From Hippophae tibetana (Eukaryota > Streptophyta > Magnoliopsida > Rosales > Elaeagnaceae), in the NCBI GenBank assembly GCA_037013495.1, contig CM072808.1, forward strand, positions 46,548,068-46,612,067: DNA of 64,000 nt, written 5' to 3'. The notes below the pieces were generated by a model. It saw only the letters and a list, made by a program, of their open reading frames with translations, had not been told where the DNA came from and did no database searches. How positions within the stretch are numbered: the stretch's first letter is position 1; the number at the start of each line of letters is the position of its first letter. This document shows, in pieces, positions 1 through 13,800 of this stretch. The translations under genes were made by a program, and so were the position numbers.

Positions 1-3000
1 CTTAAATCCCTGAGTGGCGTGCCCTTCAAGCTAGGTTTGAGCTTGCTGTCAAGAGGGGTAATGGCTGGTTTAGCATCGCTCATGTTAGCTTCCTTAAGCA
101 AATCTAGGACATATTTCCTTTGGTTAAGAAAGAGTCCCTTGTGCGAGGTTGCCATTTCTATACCAAGAAAGTACTTCAATATCCCAAGGTCTTTAATTGC
201 AAACCTTTGTCTGAGGGACTGTTTGAGGTTGAAAATCTCGTCAGCATTATCACCTGTAATTATCAGATCATCTACATAAATCAGCACAACCAATTTGCCC
301 ATAGCTCCTGTGCGAACAAATAGTGAGGAATCGGCATTGCTGCTTTTGAAACCAACACTAGTGAGAACTGAGCTTAGCTTGGCATACCAAGCTCGTGGGG
401 ACTGTTTCAAACCATAAATGGATTTGTGCAATTTGCACACTAAATCCAGTTCATTGCTTTGAGGATGCCCAGGTGGCAATTTCATATAGACTTCTTCTTT
501 GAGATCACCATGCAAGAATGCATTCTTCACATCCATTTGGTACATGGACCACCCCTTGTTTACAGCCACAGACAGTAACACTCTTACTGTGTTCATTTTT
601 GCAACAGGTGCAAATGTTTCTTTGTAATCCACCTCGAATGTTTGAGTGAATCCCCGAGCCACCAATCTTGCTTTATACCTCTCAATTGATCCATCTGACT
701 TGAATTTGAGCTTATAGATCCATTTGCAACCCACAACTTTCTTGCCTTTTGGAAGTTTGGTGATGCTCCATGTGTTGTGTTGATCTAGGGCTTTAAGTTC
801 TTCTTGCATGGCTTCCTTCCACACCTCTTGGCTGTTGGCCTCATGAAAGTTTTGAGGCTCACTGTAACTCGATATAGTGCTGAGGAATGCGGCATGGGTT
901 GGTGTCACTCTCTTATATGACACATAATTTGAGATGGGATGTGTGGGTTTGTAGGTGACAAAGTCTTGAAGTCTTGTGGGAGGTTGCCTAACACGCATTG
1001 GATTACGTCGTGGAGCAGAAGGAGTTATCTCACACTCGTTCACATCTTGTACCATATTGTGAGGATCATCTTGATTATCACCATCTTCATGCAGTGTACC
1101 ATTAAGACGAGACCCTTCATTGTTATTTTCAGTGAGAGATGCATCAATGTTGACATAGCTGGGATCTTGTTGTTGTGGAGCCTTAAGTTCGATTCTTGGT
1201 AATGGAAACACATCCAAGATGTCATCCCCTTGACTTGTGATTTCATGTGACTTGCTAAAAAAAGGGTTAGTTTCATAAAATCGAACATCTTTAGACACAA
1301 TTAATCTCCTAAGTTGGGGATCATAACACTTATATCCCTTTTGTGTAGATGAATAACCAAGAAAAATACATTTAACAGCTCTAGGATCCAATTTATCTCG
1401 ATGATGAGATTGAATATGTACAAAACAGATGCAACCAAAGACTCTAAGGTGTGAAAGGTTAATTTTCCTTCCTTTCATGACCTCTAGAGGAGACTTGAAA
1501 TCCAAGACTCGACTGGGTAATCTATTGATGATGTAAGCAGCTGCCATAACCCCTTGGGACCAGAATCTCTTTGGTACATTCATTTGTAGCATTAATGCTC
1601 TAGTTTTTTCAAGTAAGTCCCGGTTTTTGCGTTCAGCTACACCATTTTGTTGAGGTGTGCCAACACAACTTGTTTGATGCATAATGCCATGAATGCTCAA
1701 ATATTGTTTCATGATATGGGACATGTATTCGGTGCCATTGTCAGACCTTAAGGTTTGAATTTTAGAAGAAAAGTGATTTTTAACAAGATTATGAAAGTCC
1801 TTAAATACTTCCATAACTTCATTTTTAGACTTTAAAAGATATAACCATGTGACTCGAGAGAAATCATCAACAAAAATCACAAAATACTTATAACCATCAA
1901 AAGATTCATTAATTGGTCCCCATACATCTGAATGAACTAGTTCAAAACACTTACTAGCCCTAGACAAGGAAGAATTAAAAGGCAATCTAGTGGCCTTAGA
2001 CAAGTGGCAAGTTTCACATGCAATTTCATCATTTCCTAAGTTTGGAAATAAAGTTGACAAAATTGGTAGAGAAGGGTGAGCTAAACGTTGATGCCACAAT
2101 TGATTATCTTGGATAGGATTAAACTTAGCTTGAAACCCTCTGGGATTGCTCTTGGATATGTAATAGAGACCATCTAAGTAAAACCCTTCACCAATCGTAT
2201 TTTTGGTGACACAATCCTGAAAAATGACATTGTGAGGAGAAAAAATGGCTAAGCAATTCAAGGTATTTGTGATTTTTCCTACAGACAGAAGTTGGAAAGG
2301 AAAGGAAGGTACATATAAAACTACCGACTCGATTTCATCTGACATTAATTTTATTTTTTCCTTTCCTAAAACCTTTACATTCTCACCATTTGCAATTGAA
2401 ACTTGAGAAGGATTTGCTAATTTTTCAAACTTATGAGACTTTGACACATGGTTTGTCATATGATCTGTGGCACCTGAATCTACAACCCAAAAATCATGCA
2501 ACATATTTATTTTAAGAGCAGTTTTAAAGGCTTTTATGATACCTTGCATGTCCTCTTGTGGTATGAGTTTTGTATCTGCCAAGAAGCCCGCAAACTTGCC
2601 TAGCAATGCTGTCGAGTTTCCTTCTTCTATGCTATCCACACAGTCAATTCTAGCTCCTCTTGTCTTGCTTTGAAGATACAACATAAACTCATTCATGAGT
2701 TCAGCTGGATTCGCTGTGAAGTTCTTGAATGGATCAGACCCATTAGAGGTAGAGGCAAAAACATGATTAGCACGGAGTCCAGTACGATTCACTTTCTGTA
2801 AACTCTTATCCTTTATAAAATCAGGTTTTAATTCTGGATGTAGAATCCAACATGTGTCCTTAACATGGCCCGTATGGTTGCAATGTTGACACTTCAAGTT
2901 TGGATGCTTCCCTTTGTACTTCCTCTCGTTGGTTAGATAGGCTCTTGCCTCAGGTGAATTAGCCATTGTATCCTTGTTCATGACTTTCCTTCTTACTTCT

Positions 3001-4060
3001 TCACGTTGAATTGTCGCACATACATTGGTGAAGGAAGGAAGTTCTGTATTCATGAGTATATGGCATCGTATATCTTCATATGTTGAATCCAGACTGGACA
3101 AAAGTTGAAATATCTTATCTTCTTCTGCTCTCTTTCGTAGCAGAGCTACATCAGTTGTATGAGGACGATATATTTCCAACTCATTCCACATGCTTTTCAT
3201 GCTTCCTAAGAGTTGTACAAAAGGCTTGCCATCTTGTTGCAGATTTGAGATGTCTTTCTTTAATTGAAAAACTCGTGCAGCATTATTTTGACTGCCATAC
3301 ATTTCCTTGACCGTCTCCCATAGTTGGTATGCAGATTCAGAGTAACTGAATATTTCAGCTAATTTACGTTCCATGGAATTTAGGAGCCATGACATAACGA
3401 GCTGATCCTTACTAAGCCAGGATTCATAGGTTGGTGAGGAAACATCAGGTACTTCGATGCTTCCATTTATGAACCCCAACTTGGACCTTCCACCTAGAGC
3501 CAGAGACACTGCTCTTGACCAAGGCAAGTAATTAAACTCATTCAACAAGATTGAGCTTAATCTTTGATTTGGGTTGACATCCACCTCATGCATATTCATG
3601 AAGGAAAGCACTGATGAACTTTCAGCTTCTGATCCTAGCGGCTTGTCTTCAGCCATTTCAAAGATTGAAGATGCTAAGATAATAATAAAGCAGAAGCAAG
3701 TTAATTTTCCTGCTCTGATACCATTAGAAAAAACAAGAAATAACTCTACACAAAAGAGTTCTCTAGTTTGTATTATTTTCTTCATGTTTTCATTACAATT
3801 GTATAGCTATTTATAAGGAAATTTTATTCCTTCAATTACTCTTTAAATTAAGCATTCCTTGATTTACTCCTTGAATTAAGCATTCCTTGATTTACTCCTT
3901 GAATTAAGGATTCCTTGTTTTACTCCTTGAATTAAGGATTCCTTGTTTTACTCCTTGAATTAAGGATTCCTTGTTTTACTCCTTGAATTAAGCTCCTTGT
4001 TTTATTGCTTGAATTAAGGTCCTTGTGTTTATTCTTTGAATTAAGAACTAATATCCAATA
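1..4060 (-). mobile_element. Copia LTR retrotransposon, 5' part, runs off left edge
   Basis: Minus-strand Ty1/Copia element. In transcription order: an LTR at about 4060-3727; a primer-binding site matching the initiator-tRNA-Met type at 3723-3709; a gag-pol start at 3656; a CCHC zinc knuckle near 2850-2900; a protease D-S-G-A motif near 2480; integrase motifs (HQRLAH type near 2095, SDNGTEY type near 1745, GTPQQNG type near 1660); and the start of reverse transcriptase, with the YVDD box near 265-280. Pol continues past base 1. The visible coding part appears to read through by eye, but I did not translate every codon and the 3' end is outside the window, so I cannot say whether the element is whole. 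The outer LTR border is set by likeness to the start of the LTR at 10426 (TGTTGGA against TATTGGA). No target duplication was found. Confidence 0.9.
3836..4045. repeat. 28-bp tandem repeat inside Copia LTR
   Basis: About seven to eight copies of a 28-bp unit (core CTCCTTGAATTAAG). The copies at 3836, 3864, 3892, 3920 and 3948 are full length and nearly identical; later ones are shortened. The array lies in the U3 part of the minus-strand Copia LTR, upstream of its TATAAATAG-like box at about 3808-3818. Confidence 0.85.
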
Positions 4061-5395
4061 ATTTATTTGTTTAATACTTATGTAACTTTATAAACATGTT
4101 TACGATAATAAATAAATAAATAAATAATGTTTTTAAACAAATAATGAAAAAATTATCATAAAAAACACAGTTTGTATTTAATGACATTAAAAATGTTCAG
4201 GTCTAAAATCATTTTTAGTATAAATTAAAGCAAATAGATCTGGATTATTGTATTTTTTTTTAAGTAGTTTTGTAATTACTATGGCATACTCATTTTTTTT
4301 ATATAATAGTATAATTTTACACCAAATTTGTTTTAATACAATGAATTTTATAATGTTATATTTGATTTGTCATTGTTCATTATACTATACAATAATAAAA
4401 TATTTTAAAATATTATTTTTATTTTTATTATATATTTAATAAAATTTGTCCAATTATAATGAAAATAATAGTGTGATATCTTATTATAGTACTTATTCTA
4501 GTAGGTTAGACTTTAGAGATTAATTTATAAAAATATGATGAAAATTGTATTATTTTAATAAAAAAATTACATTATTTTAGAGAGTTTTATGATAGAATTA
4601 GTCTTGGTACAATTCACAAGTCAACTTTATTTTTATCTTTAAAAAATGAAATTACATACATCTTCAAATGTCCGTTTAATTATTTTGAAGATGTATGTAT
4701 TTAGTGTAAACGCAATATGAAGGAGTATATCTTCAAATGCCCGTTTACTTTGCATTAGAGAAAAAGGGCCGTTTATTTGGAAAAATAATTTGGAATTTTG
4801 TAAACAATGTTAGGCCGATCCTGAAACCATGATTATGAAAATTAACGAACTTTTGACCAAAACCAAAATAAAATATATAATCCACTGATAGATGAAAGTT
4901 TATTTTTCCAACTGATGATTTAAAAAAATAATTAGTTTATGTTTGACCGATATATAACTCATTTTAATATATTAAATATTTTAATAAATTATAATTATAA
5001 ATATATAAATAATATAATTATTTAAAAAATAATAAACACAACAAAGCAATACAATATTACAATATTACGATAGTTTGGTATATGCTGAGAAAAAGTTTAG
5101 TATCACATGTTTTTCATAATAGATGTACTCAAGATTAATATTTAAAAGTGTCACAATGTGTATAATTTTAACAATAAAAATAAATAATTTAAATGATTAT
5201 AGTAAAATTTATGAAATTTTTAATTGAGTTATTATAAAATAATATGAAAATATGTCATGGTTGATGTTCCAAAAATTTACTAATTTCAGTATTTTTTATT
5301 ATTATACCATAAGTATTATATGTTTTTATCTAACTAAAATAAAAACATAAAACCAAGTAAATTAAGTTGTAACAAGATTAAATAACATAACTTAA
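4060..5395. other. AT-rich intergenic spacer, no gene seen
   Basis: Very AT-rich sequence with short frames only. The one visible structure is a perfect 15-bp inverted repeat, 4654-4668 with 4684-4698, separated by 15 bases. It would fold as a hairpin, but nothing ties it to a function. Confidence 0.6.
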
Positions 5396-7049
5396 TATCT
5401 ACATGGTGATTTTGACGAGGAAATCTATATAGAGCATCCCGAAGGTTTCTAAGTCAAAAGCAAAAAAAAATGATATGTAGGCTAAAGAAGAGTTTGCATG
5501 GTCTAAAGCAAGCACCAAGGCATTGGTATAAAAAGTTTGACTTATTCAGAATAATGAATACAATAGAATAACAGTTGATCATTGTGTCTTCATCAAGAAA
5601 TTATCTCATGGTAATTTTATTATTATTTTTGCTTTATGTCGATAACATGTTAATTGTAGATCAAAATATTGACAAGATTAACAAGTTTAAGAAGGATTTG
5701 AGCAAGTCTTTTGTAATGAAAGACTTAGGACTTACCTAGTAGATTCTTGGTATAATGATTACCCACAACAGGCAAAAGCGAAGGATCTAGCTTTCCCATA
5801 AACAATATGTTGAAAAAGTTCTTGAAAGATTCAACATAAGCAAAACTAAACTTGTTAGTTGTCTACTTGCAAGCCATTTCAAGCTTAATGTGAGTCAATG
5901 TCTCTCAAGTGAAGAGGAGAAATCGGATATGAGCAAAGTACCTTATGCATCGGCGGTTGACAATCTAATGTACGCTATGGTATGCATCAGACGAGACATT
6001 GCACATGTTGTTGGCGTTGTGAGCCGATTCCTATCAAATCCTGGAAAGAAACATTGGGTAGTTGTCAAATGGATACTCATGTATCTCAAAGGAACTTCCA
6101 ATCATTGTTTATGTTTTGGTAATAATAAACTTGTATTAGAAGGATATACAGATTCAGATGTGGTTGGTGATGTGGATACGAGAAAATCTATATTCGAATA
6201 CCTAATAAAATTTGGAGAGGGAGTTGTTTCATGGCAATCGCGATTACAAAAGTGTATTGCCTTAAGTACCACAGAAGCATAGTACATTGCAATCACTGAA
6301 GGTTGTAAGGAGATCCTATGGATGAAAAAGTTCCTACAATAATTGCATCAGAACCAAGAAAATTATGTTCTTTATTACGACAGTTAGAATGCAATTCATC
6401 TTAGGAAGAACCCAAACTTCCACTCAAGGTCTAAACATATCGACGTAAGGTATCATTGGATTCATGATATGTTGAAACATAAATTACTGCAAGTTGAGAA
6501 GATTCACACCAATGATAATGGGACAGATATGATGACAAAAACCCTGACTAGAGAAAAACTTGTTATCTGTAGAGAGATTGCAGGTATGGAAGAGTCTTGT
6601 CCCACATAAGGTGAAGGGGGAGATTTGTTGGTCTATCTCATATGGGCCAGTAACAAGAAAAAAAAAATACATTCAACAATGAAGGCTTGCGATGAGAAGA
6701 AGAAAAAAAGTCAAATATTTGTGTTGTTTGTCTCCACACAATATGCCTTGAATGACTTGAGGGATTGATGTTTTAACTCTATAAAAAGCCTTGTCTCAAT
6801 CTCAATATTTACATCAAGTTAAGAGAAAGAAGAAAAAAATAAAGCCTCAACAGAAAAAGTTTTCTGAGAGAAGAAAATTGAGAGTCAATTTGTAAAATTT
6901 TACCCACAAATTGAAGATACATAGTTATTGTATTTTTGTGAGAGATCCACCTAAATGTAAAGTTTGTAACCTCATTTTATTATAGTGAAAGTTTTAAGTA
7001 GTCTACGGGTCTCATGTTTGTTACTTTCATTTTAAAAGGTTTTTCAACA
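5395..7049 (+). mobile_element. Truncated Copia element, RT to 3' LTR
   Basis: Plus-strand Copia remnant lacking its 5' LTR, gag, protease and integrase. It begins inside reverse transcriptase (a DEEIYIEHPEGF-type stretch near 5415-5450), passes the YVDN/YADD-equivalent region near 5635, and runs into RNase H (5890-6300, with the SKxPYASAV and TTEA motifs). A purine tract (AAGGTGAAGGGGGAGA) ends at about 6623 and is followed by a 3' LTR from 6626 (TGTTGG) to about 7049 (CAACA), although the outer LTR border is approximate. It is broken, with several breaks, and clearly old. It abuts the remains of the MATE gene, whose 5' exons are missing just downstream. Confidence 0.8.
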
Positions 7050-8245
7050 CTAAAAACTTTTGGTGTTATTTTTATTTTATTTTAGTTTAAGATATTATCT
7101 TGTTTGTGGAATTTGTTTCTTTACGACCATCAATTTTTCTCACATTTGTCTAGGTTATTAGTGACGGCCAATAGACTATCAATGCCAAAATATCTTTTGA
7201 AACAAAGTAGAATAATCTTTTGGCTGGGAAGTAATGATTAAACTAGGAAGACATGGTTGATTGTGTTATTTAAGATGTCAAAAACCAGCATCGGTATAAT
7301 GATTTTGTTAGATTGCTCCTGGATAATGTGCTACATTGAATTTGTATTTTGATCTTTTTGTTGTTCTCCTAATCTCGGTATGAAAGATTCATGGGGATCA
7401 TTGAAGGCTTTGGCAGTAGCCAGTGCTATAAATGGCATTGGTGATATTGTCCTGTGCAGTTATCTTGGTTATGGCATTGCAGGTGCAGCATGGGCAACAA
7501 TGGTATCACAGGTATTCTGGATAAACAATTGGATATACATAGTGCAACTGCAAGTACCCACCCTCTCCCTATTGTACCAACTAACAAATTATAATATGCC
7601 TCGATGTTCGCAAATCATTTTCTTTATTTTTATTTTGACCCTAATAAAATTATGTTTAGATTGTTGCAGGATATATGATGATTGAAGCTCTGAACAAGAA
7701 AGGATGCAATGCATATTCCCTTTCAGTTTCTTCACAGAAGGAACTTCTCACAATACTTGGCTTGCTGTACCTGTGTTTGTTACGTTAATATCTAAGGTTA
7801 CCTTTTGATAATTCGTATAACACTACCATGTCTAATTCTTCTACATGGATCTGAGCATTTTGGTTTTAGGTGGCTTTTACTCCCTCTTTGTATACTTCGC
7901 TACATCCATGGGAACGCATATGGCCGCACATCAGGTGAATCTCTTTTATAAATGAAATGGTGGTTGTTTTTCTTTTTTAATTTTGTGTTGTAGGAAGCTG
8001 GGTGTTGTTTGCAATATTTTCTTCTCCTCCACCCTATATAGGTCATGGTTCAAACATTCTTTATGCATGCAGTTTGGGGCGAGCCTCTCTCACAAATAGC
8101 ACAGTCATTTATGCCCGAGTTGATGTATGGAGTTAATCGTAATTTGAAAAAGGTTTGTGATATTTTTATGCCCTAACTGTCCAAGCTTGAATCTTGGTTG
8201 TATGTTTGATATATGAAGCATACTCTAATCTGAAAACAAAGTGGA

Positions 8246-8485
8246 AAAAGGTGAGGGTCAACTAGGTCCCTACTTTTTTCTAATAAAGTAATTTAGTAAC
8301 TTTTATTTTATTTACAATTAGGTCCCAACCTTTTAAGAATGTGTACAATAATCCTTGATTGATATTTAAATCTAGAACAAGTTGATTTCTTAGTAGATAA
8401 GACTTCGATCCCCTAACTTTTTCAAATTTGGATTAATCTATACATTTTTCACAAAAGTTGGGGACCTAAGTTTGTATTATTATTC
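8246..8485. mobile_element. Small inverted-repeat insertion in MATE intron (MITE-like)
   Basis: The ends are imperfect inverted repeats: AACTAGGTCCCTACTTTTT at 8249 and AAAGTTGGGGACCTAAGTTT near 8453-8474. The body is AT-rich and non-coding. This looks like a non-autonomous DNA transposon between the MATE exons at 8042-8152 and 8619-8746. I could not define a clear target duplication, so the borders are approximate. Confidence 0.45.
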
Positions 8486-9124
8486 ATATAAAGGAGGGGA
8501 ACTGCTAGGGTCAGTTTTTCAAAAGAAAACGCTCAATTCTTTCCCCTGCACAATATGCATGAGTTTATTTTCAGCAAATTGTAGCTTTGGAACATTTTCA
8601 ATATTATGTATTTAACAGGCACAAATGATGCTCAAGTCTCTGGCCATCATTGGAGTTGTTCTCGGATTAGTATTAGGAATTATTGGGAGTACTGTTCCTT
8701 GGTTTTTCGCCAGTATCTTTACACCTGATCAGAAGATCATACTTAGGTTAGTTTTTAGGTTTACTTCATCTTGAACCGTTAAGATTCTGACTGTTTCACA
8801 TATCTATAGTTATTAATTGATTACGACAAATTCAGGAGCACATATTCTATCACAGCCAAGGGGAAAAATATGTGCTAACTTTTGTGGATATGTTGTCAGT
8901 TTGATTGGTCATTAAAACCTATGCAGCTTACTATCTGTTAACTGAATTACGTAGCACAAATGATTGCTGACTACTATTAAAAAAATAATAATTTTAAATA
9001 GATTCTCAACAGCCTTTGTGCATGTCGAGCGGACTATTTCCAGTTTAAGCATTATGTTCTCTTGCAAGATAAGAGTGACATATGTTACATTCCGCTCAAA
9101 AATTTCCTTAAAATCCAAAAAAAT

Positions 9125-9736
9125 GGTGTTTGTTTAAAAAATCTAAACTTTTCTACATTAGAAAGTTTTAGAGTAGCCTAGAAATGTCTAGAAAGAGTTA
9201 GAGTTGGATGGACTCAACTTAAACCTTGAAGACTCTAGAATGTTACAAAGTATACTAGTATGTGTTAGAAGGTTCTAGAAAAGGTTGGAATATTCTAGAA
9301 CGTGATGAATGGTTCATGAAGGAACTAGACAATCTTAAAAGATTTTAGAGTTAGCTAAAAGATCATAGAACCTTGTGGCATATTGTAGATAAAATTAGAA
9401 CAATCTTGTACATTCTAGACATAGAAAGATCTAGAAAGTTGTGGCATAGTCTTAAGCATGGTGTCACATTATAAATAGACCTATTGGTCTTCATTTGTAA
9501 TCATCTTGGAAAATTTTGGAAAATTTTGGAAAATTGTAAGATAACCTCTATAAAAGAGCAATACAAGACATTTTTTACAAACTCTCTTTAGTTCTTGCTT
9601 TGCTCTTGAATACTCTAAATCTCTAAGGCTCTTTCTAGTCTCTTGGGAGTGTTTCGTTCGGGTTGAAAGACAGGCTTAGTGCAGCGGACCGTGTTAAGTG
9701 CTTCACGATCGCTATTTGAAATTTAGGGTTGTGACA
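9125..9736 (+). mobile_element. Candidate solo LTR with heat-shock-type motifs
   Basis: An LTR-like block inside the MATE remnant. A TATA box TATAAATAG at 9470-9478 is followed by an untranslated-leader-like stretch and a possible end at GTGACA (9736). Upstream of the TATA box lie repeated TCTAGAA motifs (9187, 9234, 9274, 9294, 9430), two of them perfect TTCTAGAA palindromes (9273-9280, 9293-9300). No second LTR, coding part or matching target duplication was found, so it could instead be another promoter-bearing repeat. The borders are estimates. Confidence 0.4.
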
Positions 9737-10425
9737 TATAGCTCTTCTCAATTTTGATTGGTTGAACATCTTATTTATTTCACTTTTGACATCACTATCC
9801 AATTCTTAATTCGTATGGGTTATGGTTCAAAGGTGGAGAAAATTTTTTAGAGTAAATTTCAAATATATTTTTTACAACTATGTATATTTTAGTATCTGAT
9901 TCTTTTATTTCATTACATTTTATGTTAATATAGATGCACAAAGTTTTGATACCATACTTTTTGGCTCTAGCTGCGACTCCCTTCACTTCTAGCCTTAAAG
10001 GCACATTATTTATATGTGGTGATTATATATATAAGATTGGTGAAACATTAAATATGTTTCTTCATAGTGGTAGTTAAGTATGTGGAGATTGTTGTTAAAC
10101 GAGATTAACAATATTTGGTTCTTATGGATATGTGACTTATGTCAACAGATGTAATAGTGATATGTGTTTAAATGTTGATTCTTTACAACGTTAGGAATTT
10201 AGATTCTTCAGGTGTTTGTATTGATGTATTATTATTTTCGTTCAACCCTCCCCACTTCTCTCCCTTATTTCTCTCTCTTTTTAAAATGGTAGTTTTAAGC
10301 TTCTTGAGATTCATGATTCACAACCTTTTTTGTTGCTTCTAAAATGTTGTATTGCTTTGTTGTCGAAAGAAAACACAAACAACAAATGGCATGTAATATT
10401 CATTTTAAGATTCATGTGCATGTTG

Positions 10426-10842
10426 TGTTGGAGATTGTTATAAAGCTCCTTAATTTAAGGAACAAATTAAGGAGCAAAACATGAAGCTTAATTCAAGTAG
10501 CAATTTAAGAAACCATTAATTTAAGGAGTAATTCAAGGAGTAAATTTTCCTATAAATAGATGTGTAATTGTAATGAATTAACCATCCAAAGTGTTCATTC
10601 CAATTGAGAGAAAAGCTTTTATAAGAGAAAATTGAGAGTAATTTTCTTGGGTGTAATTGGGTTATAAGTTGTGAGTGTTGTAAACACCTTGTGTAATTTC
10701 TCTTCTTTTAGTAAAAAGATCTACTGTAGGTCCAGAGACGTAAGCAAGATTGGTCGAACTCTGTTATCAAATTTGTGTGTTATTTTTCTATTCTTGTTTT
10801 CTCATAAGTCTGACTTATCGGAAATTTGTGTAATTTTCAACA
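10426..10842 (+). repeat. 5' LTR of the Copia element in the MATE intron
   Basis: Begins TGTTGGAGATTG and ends TTTTCAACA, directly before the tRNA-Met-type primer site. Its TTCCTATAAATAG promoter and the AATTCAAGGAGTAA motifs upstream resemble the LTR of the minus-strand Copia element at 3727-4060, so the two belong to related families. Confidence 0.9.
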
Positions 10843-13800
10843 ACTAGTATCAGAGCTATTGGTGTTGATTTCTGTCAATTTTCTACAAGGTTACGTTTGT
10901 AGAAATAGTCAGAAACAATTCGAAGGAAGTCAGATTTGAGTGGGAGCAATGGCCGTAGATGAAGGAAGGGTGAAACTCGAGAAATTTGATGACACAGATT
11001 TTGGGTTTTGGAAAATGTAGATAGAGGATTATCTGTATCAAAGAAATCTATATCAACCTCTCTCAGAGAAGAAGCCAGAGGTTATGAAGGAAGAAGATTG
11101 GAATCTTCTAGACAGACAAGCCCTCGGAGTTATTCGATTGACGTTATCCCGTAATATTTCTTTCAACATAGCAAAGGAAAAGACCACGATGGGTCTTATG
11201 GAAGCTCTCTCCAATATGTATGAGAAGCCATTAGCCTCAAACAAAGTGCACTTAATGAGACGTTTGTTCAATTTACAGATGACGGAAGGCGCATCGGTAG
11301 CTCAACATCTCAATGAACTCAACATAGTCACAACCCAGTTGAGTTCAATGGAAATTGAATTCGATGAAGAAGTACGAGCATTGATACTTTTGTCTTCTTT
11401 ACCAGAAAGCTGGAATGCTACTGTCACGGCTGTGAGTAGCTCGTCAGGAAGCAATAAGTTGAAATTTGACGATGTTTGTGATTTGGTTCTTAGTGAAGAG
11501 ATCCGACATAGAGAGTTAGGTGAATCATCAACTTCTTCAGTTTTTCATACAAAGTCAAGATGAAGAAATTCAACCAAAGGGAATAGACGTGGAAGAATAG
11601 ACTACCGAGGTAGATAAAAGGACAGGAGGTCCAAATCCAGGAATCTTAATAATTCCCATAGCTCGAAGACTATCGAGTGTTGGAATTGTGGAAGAACCAG
11701 GCACTACAAAAATCAATGCAAGAGTGCATTGAAGGACAAACAAGTGAAAACAAAGGCAAATGTTACTTCCACCTCAGGAGAAGATGATGCATTGATATGC
11801 TCTTTGGAGAGCAAAGAAGAATCTTAGGTGTTAGACTTTGGAGCATCGTTTCATGCTACTTTACAGAAAGAATGCTTCAAGAAATATGTCCCCCGAAACC
11901 TTGGAAAGGTATATCTTGGTGATGACCAACCATGTGCTATTATTGGCAAAGGTGTAGTGAAGATTAAGTTGAACGGGTCTGTTTGGGAGCTAAAGGATGT
12001 CAGACATATTCCCGAATTAAGAAGGAACTTAATCTCAGTAAGGCAATTGGCCAGTGAATGCTACACTACGATCTTCCATGGTGATGATTGGAAAATTTCA
12101 AAAGGTGCAATGATAGTTGCTCAAGGCAAGAAGAGTGGCACTCTTTACATGACAGTAGGAGCACGTTGTTCAATCGCAGTTGCAACAAGTAATGAAACAT
12201 CAAATTTGTGGCACCAGAGACTAGGCCACATGAGTGAGAAGGGGATGAAGATTATGCACTCAAAAGAAAAACTTCCAAGTCTACAGTCTGCGGACATAGA
12301 CATGTGTGAAGATTGGATACTTTGAAAGCAAAAGAGTGTCAGTTTTCAGACAAGTTACAGAACCCTAAAAAAGGAAAGGCTAGAGCTTATTCACTCTGAT
12401 GTTTGGGGACCAACGACTGTCTCATCCATTGGTGGGAAACACTACTTTGTGACTTTCATCGATGATCACTCTCGGAAGGTACGAGTTTACTTTCTAAAGC
12501 ATAAGCCTAAAGTAGTTGAGGCTTTCATAAAATGGAAAGCTATGGTGGAAAATGAGACGGGTTTGAAGATCAAAAATCTCAGAACCGATAATGGTGGTGA
12601 ATATGAAGACACCAAATTCAAAAATTTATGCTATGAGCACGGAATCAGAATGGAAAGAACTGTGTCAGGCACGCCTCAACACAGTGGTGTAGCTGAGTGT
12701 ATGAACTGAACGTTGACAAAAAGAGCCAGAAGCATTCGTATATAGTCAAGTCTACCGAAGTAGTTCTGGGTAGAAGCAGTCAACACGGAAACTTACTTGA
12801 TCAACCGAGGTTCATTTGTTCCATTGGAACACAGAATACCAGAGGAGATATGGAGTAAAAAAGAGGTGAAACTATCACATCTAAAAGTTTTTGGATGTGT
12901 AGCATTTGTGCATATCAGTGATCAAGGCAGGAATAAGCTTGATCCTAAATCCAAGAAATGCACATTCATTGGTTATGGTGAGGATGAGTTTGGCTACCGC
13001 ATTTGGTATGATGAAAACAAGAAAGTGATCCGTAGTAGAGATGTGATTTTCAACGAAAGGGTGATGTATAAGGACATGCATAAAATAGACGTCAATGACT
13101 CATAGTAGAATGAGTCAGTATTTGCAGATGTAGATGATGTCCCAGATAGTTCCGCAACGAACCCAATTGTAACAAGTCCTCAGCCAGAGGAACTTGTTAG
13201 ACAAAACAGTACGCAGTAGTTCGACACACCACAACCTCCTACTCTAGCTCCTGTATTGAGAAGGTCTTCTCGACCTCATGTGCCTAACAGGAGATACATG
13301 AACTATATGTTACTGAATGATGGAAGAGAGCCTGAATGCTATGATGAATCTTGTCAGACTCGAGATTCTAGCAAGTGGAAGCTTGCCATGAAAGAAGAAA
13401 TGAAATCTCTCATCTCCAACCAGACATGGGAACTAGCTGAGTTACCTATGGGAAAGAAGGAATTTCACAACAAATGGGTGTATTGGGTGAAAGAAGAGCA
13501 TGATGGTTCCAAGAGATACAAAGCTCGCCTAGTTGTCAAAGGGTTTCAACAGAAGGAAAGAGTTGACTACACTGACATTTTTGCTCCCGTTGTGAAACTC
13601 AATACTATCATATCAGTGTTGAGTATTGTAGCCATTGAAGATCTTCATCTTGAACAGTTGGATGTAAAGACTGCAATCCTTCACAGAGATTTAGATGAAG
13701 AGATATATATGTACCAACCAGAAGGTTTCTTAGAAAGAGGAAAGAAGAACATGGTGTGCAAACTTAAGAAGAGTTTTTATGGCTTGAAATAAGCCCCAAG

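Noticed and set aside
4654-4698. Perfect 15-bp hairpin as a possible small RNA gene or terminator
   Set aside because: It is short, lone, and in AT-rich spacer. It lacks the stem length of a plant microRNA precursor, and no gene ends beside it.
12881-13081. Minus-strand frame within the Copia integrase region
   Set aside because: Antisense shadow of the retroelement coding strand.
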